NCBI GenBank assembly: GCA_011171075.1
Contig: DUFD01000046.1
Coordinates: 1-64,000, forward strand
DNA length: 64,000 nt
From: Dehalococcoidia bacterium
GTDB lineage: Bacteria > Chloroflexota > Dehalococcoidia > Dehalococcoidales > Fen-1064
Direction of reading: 5' to 3'
Positions 62,077 to 64,000 of the stretch are shown piece after piece. The position numbers and the translations under genes are program-made. How positions within the stretch are numbered: the stretch's first letter is position 1; each line of letters begins with the position of its first letter. The notes below the pieces were generated by a model. That model ran no database searches, was not told the DNA's origin, and was given only the letters and a program-made list of their open reading frames with translations.

Positions 62077-63597
62077 ATGGAAAAGGTAATTATCTTCGAT
62101 ACCACTCTCCGGGACGGTGAGCAGGCAGCCGGTGGTTCAATGAACGTCTCGGAGAAACTGGAAATAGCCAGACAACTGGAAAAGCTCGGCGTGGATGTCA
62201 TTGAGGCCGGCTTTCCGGTAACATCGCCGGGTGATTTCGAGGCGGTACGCCTCATTGCGGAAGAGGTGCGCACCCCTGTAATCTGCGTGCTCACCCACGC
62301 CAATCTCGAAGCGGTGGACCAGAGCTGGGAGGCGGTCAAGGGAGCGGCACACCCGTGCATCCATATCGTTCTGTCGTCTTCAGACATTCACCTCTTCTAC
62401 CAGCTGAGGAAGAGCCGTGAGGAAATCCTGAAGATGTCCTGCGATACGGTAGCCAGGGCGAGGAAATACTGCGATAACGTTGAGTTCTCCGCAATGGACG
62501 CCAGTCGTACCGACCCGGCATACATCTATCAGATACTTGAAGCGGTAATAGACGCCGGGGCCACCACTGTGAACATCCCTGATACGGTGGGCTACGCCAT
62601 GCCCGACGAGTTTGGCGGCCTTATCGACAACGTCTTCAAGAACGTGCCAAATATCAACAAGGCAATCGTCAGTGTACACTGCCATAATGACCTGGGCCTG
62701 GCCGTAGCCAACAGCCTGGAGGCCATCAAGCGGGGGGCCAGACAGGTGGAAGGCACCATTAACGGCATCGGTGAAAGGGCGGGCAATGCCTCGCTCGAGG
62801 AGATCGTCATGGCCATCAAAACCCGACAGGACTTTTACGACCTCTATACCGATATCGACACAACCCAGATATACAAGACGAGCCGGCTGGTCAGCGAGTT
62901 GACCGGTACCCCGGTCCAGCCCAACAAGGCTATTGTCGGTGCCAACGCCTTCCGACATTCGTCGGGTCTCCACGTTGACGGTGTCATCAAGATGCGGACG
63001 ACCTTTGAGATAATGGACCCCAAATCGGTAGGGGTACCCTCCAGCAGTCTGGTGCTGGGCAAGACCAGCGGACGGCATGCCTTCAGGGAACACCTGGCCG
63101 AACTTGGTTACAGCCTGTCCGAGGAAAATTTCAGTCGTGCCTTTACCGCCTTTAAAGAGCTGGCCGATAAGAAGAAGAACGTCACCGATAAGGACATTGA
63201 ATCGATAGTTGCTGAGGAACAGCGTACCGTCTCCGAGGTCTACCACCTCGACCGCCTACAGGTGACCTGTGGCGACCGGGGGATACCTACTGCCTCTGTC
63301 CAGCTTGTAGCACCTGAAGGCAAGGTTCACTCCGAGGCTGCTATCGGCACCGGGCCGGTGGATGCAGTCTGCAAGGCAATCGACAAGATAGTGGCTGTAC
63401 CATGCAAGCTCACCGAGTTCACGGTGAAGTCTGTCACCGAGGGGATTGACGCCATCGGTGAGGTGCTGATAAGGGTAGAAAGTGAGGGCCTGACCTATAC
63501 AGGTCGCGGTGCGGATACTGACATTATCGTTGCCAGCGCCAAGGCCTATATCAACGCCCTTAACCGGCTGCTGTCCGATAGGAAAACTATTTCATAA
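62077..63597 (+). CDS. leuA: 2-isopropylmalate synthase
   Basis: 506 residues from the ATG at 62077 (AGGAGG 5 bases upstream); the frame opens at 62047 but those residues fall in the hairpin. DTTLRDGEQAAGGSMN, metal-binding SVHCHNDLGLAVANSLEA, TINGIGERAGNASLEE, and a C-terminal regulatory domain (about 395-500) for Leu feedback. First committed leucine step. Confidence 0.96.
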   Translation: MEKVIIFDTTLRDGEQAAGGSMNVSEKLEIARQLEKLGVDVIEAGFPVTSPGDFEAVRLIAEEVRTPVICVLTHANLEAVDQSWEAVKGAAHPCIHIVLSSSDIHLFYQLRKSREEILKMSCDTVARARKYCDNVEFSAMDASRTDPAYIYQILEAVIDAGATTVNIPDTVGYAMPDEFGGLIDNVFKNVPNINKAIVSVHCHNDLGLAVANSLEAIKRGARQVEGTINGIGERAGNASLEEIVMAIKTRQDFYDLYTDIDTTQIYKTSRLVSELTGTPVQPNKAIVGANAFRHSSGLHVDGVIKMRTTFEIMDPKSVGVPSSSLVLGKTSGRHAFREHLAELGYSLSEENFSRAFTAFKELADKKKNVTDKDIESIVAEEQRTVSEVYHLDRLQVTCGDRGIPTASVQLVAPEGKVHSEAAIGTGPVDAVCKAIDKIVAVPCKLTEFTVKSVTEGIDAIGEVLIRVESEGLTYTGRGADTDIIVASAKAYINALNRLLSDRKTIS

Positions 63598-63662
63598 TAC
63601 CTGTCCTCACGGTAAGCCGTGTGGATAAGGTACCTGCTGACTATTCATGAAAGGAAAGTGCT

Positions 63663-64000
63663 TTGACATTAGTTGAAAAGATACTGGCAGCCCATACCGA
63701 TAAGGACAGGGTAAGCCCGGGCGATTTCATCAACGTCAGGGTGGACCTGATTCTGGCCAACGACATCACCGCCCCTATCGCTATCAAGGAGTTCCGGCGA
63801 CTGGGAATCGACAGGGTTCTTGACCCCGAAAAGGTTGTCATGGTGGCCGACCACTTTGTACCCAACAAGGACATTACCTCAGCCGAGCAGGCTAAGATGA
63901 TGCGTGACTTCTGCCACGAGCAGGGGATACCCCACTATGACGTCGGGCAGATGGGTATTGAACACGTGCTGCTACCGGAGCAGGGGCTGGTGGTACCCGG
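63663..64000 (+). CDS. leuC: 3-isopropylmalate dehydratase large subunit (partial)
   Basis: Only the first 112 residues are in the window. TTG start at 63663 with AAGGAAA upstream. LVEKILAAHTDKDRVSPGDF, DPEKVVMVADHFVPNKD and HYDVGQMGIEHVLLPEQG match LeuC of the archaeal/bacterial HacA-like group. It is the expected gene after leuA and makes the second aconitase-type pair at 37-38.7 kb available for citrate. Confidence 0.92.
   Translation, partial: MTLVEKILAAHTDKDRVSPGDFINVRVDLILANDITAPIAIKEFRRLGIDRVLDPEKVVMVADHFVPNKDITSAEQAKMMRDFCHEQGIPHYDVGQMGIEHVLLPEQGLVVP

Noticed and set aside
61985-62089. Leader peptide before leuA
   Set aside because: A frame beginning ATGATGGCTGGT overlaps the leuA start but lacks a Leu run and a following terminator, so it does not fit attenuation.

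Overview
The window reads as a chromosomal segment of an anaerobic Chloroflexota bacterium, most likely Dehalococcoidia. This is inferred from content: a nine-gene aro-pheA-tyrA operon, a citrate-synthase-type homocitrate synthase homologue beside an aconitase-type hydro-lyase and an isocitrate dehydrogenase, GuaB3, HypA, several ferredoxin-type proteins, and many GTG/TTG starts. No rRNA, tRNA or CRISPR was found. The DNA is moderately GC-rich except for an AT-rich island at about 25.45-29.40 kb and a short AT-rich gene at 50.6-51.0 kb.

Layout. 0-4 kb (minus): a two-component system, a small exported protein and an exported protein of five 118-residue repeats. 4-14 kb: an Fe-S aldo/keto reductase, a membrane hydrolase-like protein, guaB3, rsmI, metG, a polyprenyl synthase and ftsH. 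14-16.5 kb (minus): hypA, a double-ferredoxin protein and an endonuclease IV-type TIM barrel. 16.6-25.4 kb (plus): aroF-aroB-aroD-aroE-aroK-aroA-aroC-pheA-tyrA, a complete route from DAHP to chorismate and on to the Phe and Tyr branches. 25.45-29.4 kb: an AT-rich island with an SWIM/DDE transposase and unknown genes, apparently inserted into a dispersed repeat. 29.4-33 kb: a DUF2807-like lipoprotein and a soluble PAS kinase/regulator pair. 33-38.7 kb (minus): aconitase-type large and small subunits, isocitrate dehydrogenase, a probable Re-citrate synthase and an eIF2B-like protein, together a route from oxaloacetate to 2-oxoglutarate. 38.8-44 kb (plus): leuS, an acetyltransferase, a methyltransferase and proC. 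44-54 kb (minus): ferredoxin, coaD, rsmD, a metallo-hydrolase, purB, purE, a UDG-like protein, purD, guaA and a CoA-transferase pair. 54-64 kb (plus): a Sua5-type protein, rpiB and ilvD-ilvB-ilvH-usp-ilvC-leuA-leuC.

The main discovery candidate is a set of three peptide-leader transcription attenuators. The aro operon is preceded by a 25-aa peptide with the run FYFYWYF and a trp-type set of alternative hairpins. leuS is preceded by MNRQELILLLSSP, and ilvD by a peptide containing LVLIVI. In the last two, the start codon lies exactly at the predicted transcription start of a TTGACA-17-TATNTT promoter, so the leader peptides look leaderless. Both then share a nearly identical antiterminator/terminator module, as if one attenuator cassette had been reused with different codon sensors. 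Aromatic, branched-chain and leucyl-tRNA-synthetase genes would thus be controlled by ribosome stalling.

A second theme is a family of GC-rich palindromic intergenic repeats, at least seven full, partial or variant copies, two of them paired with a second palindromic module.
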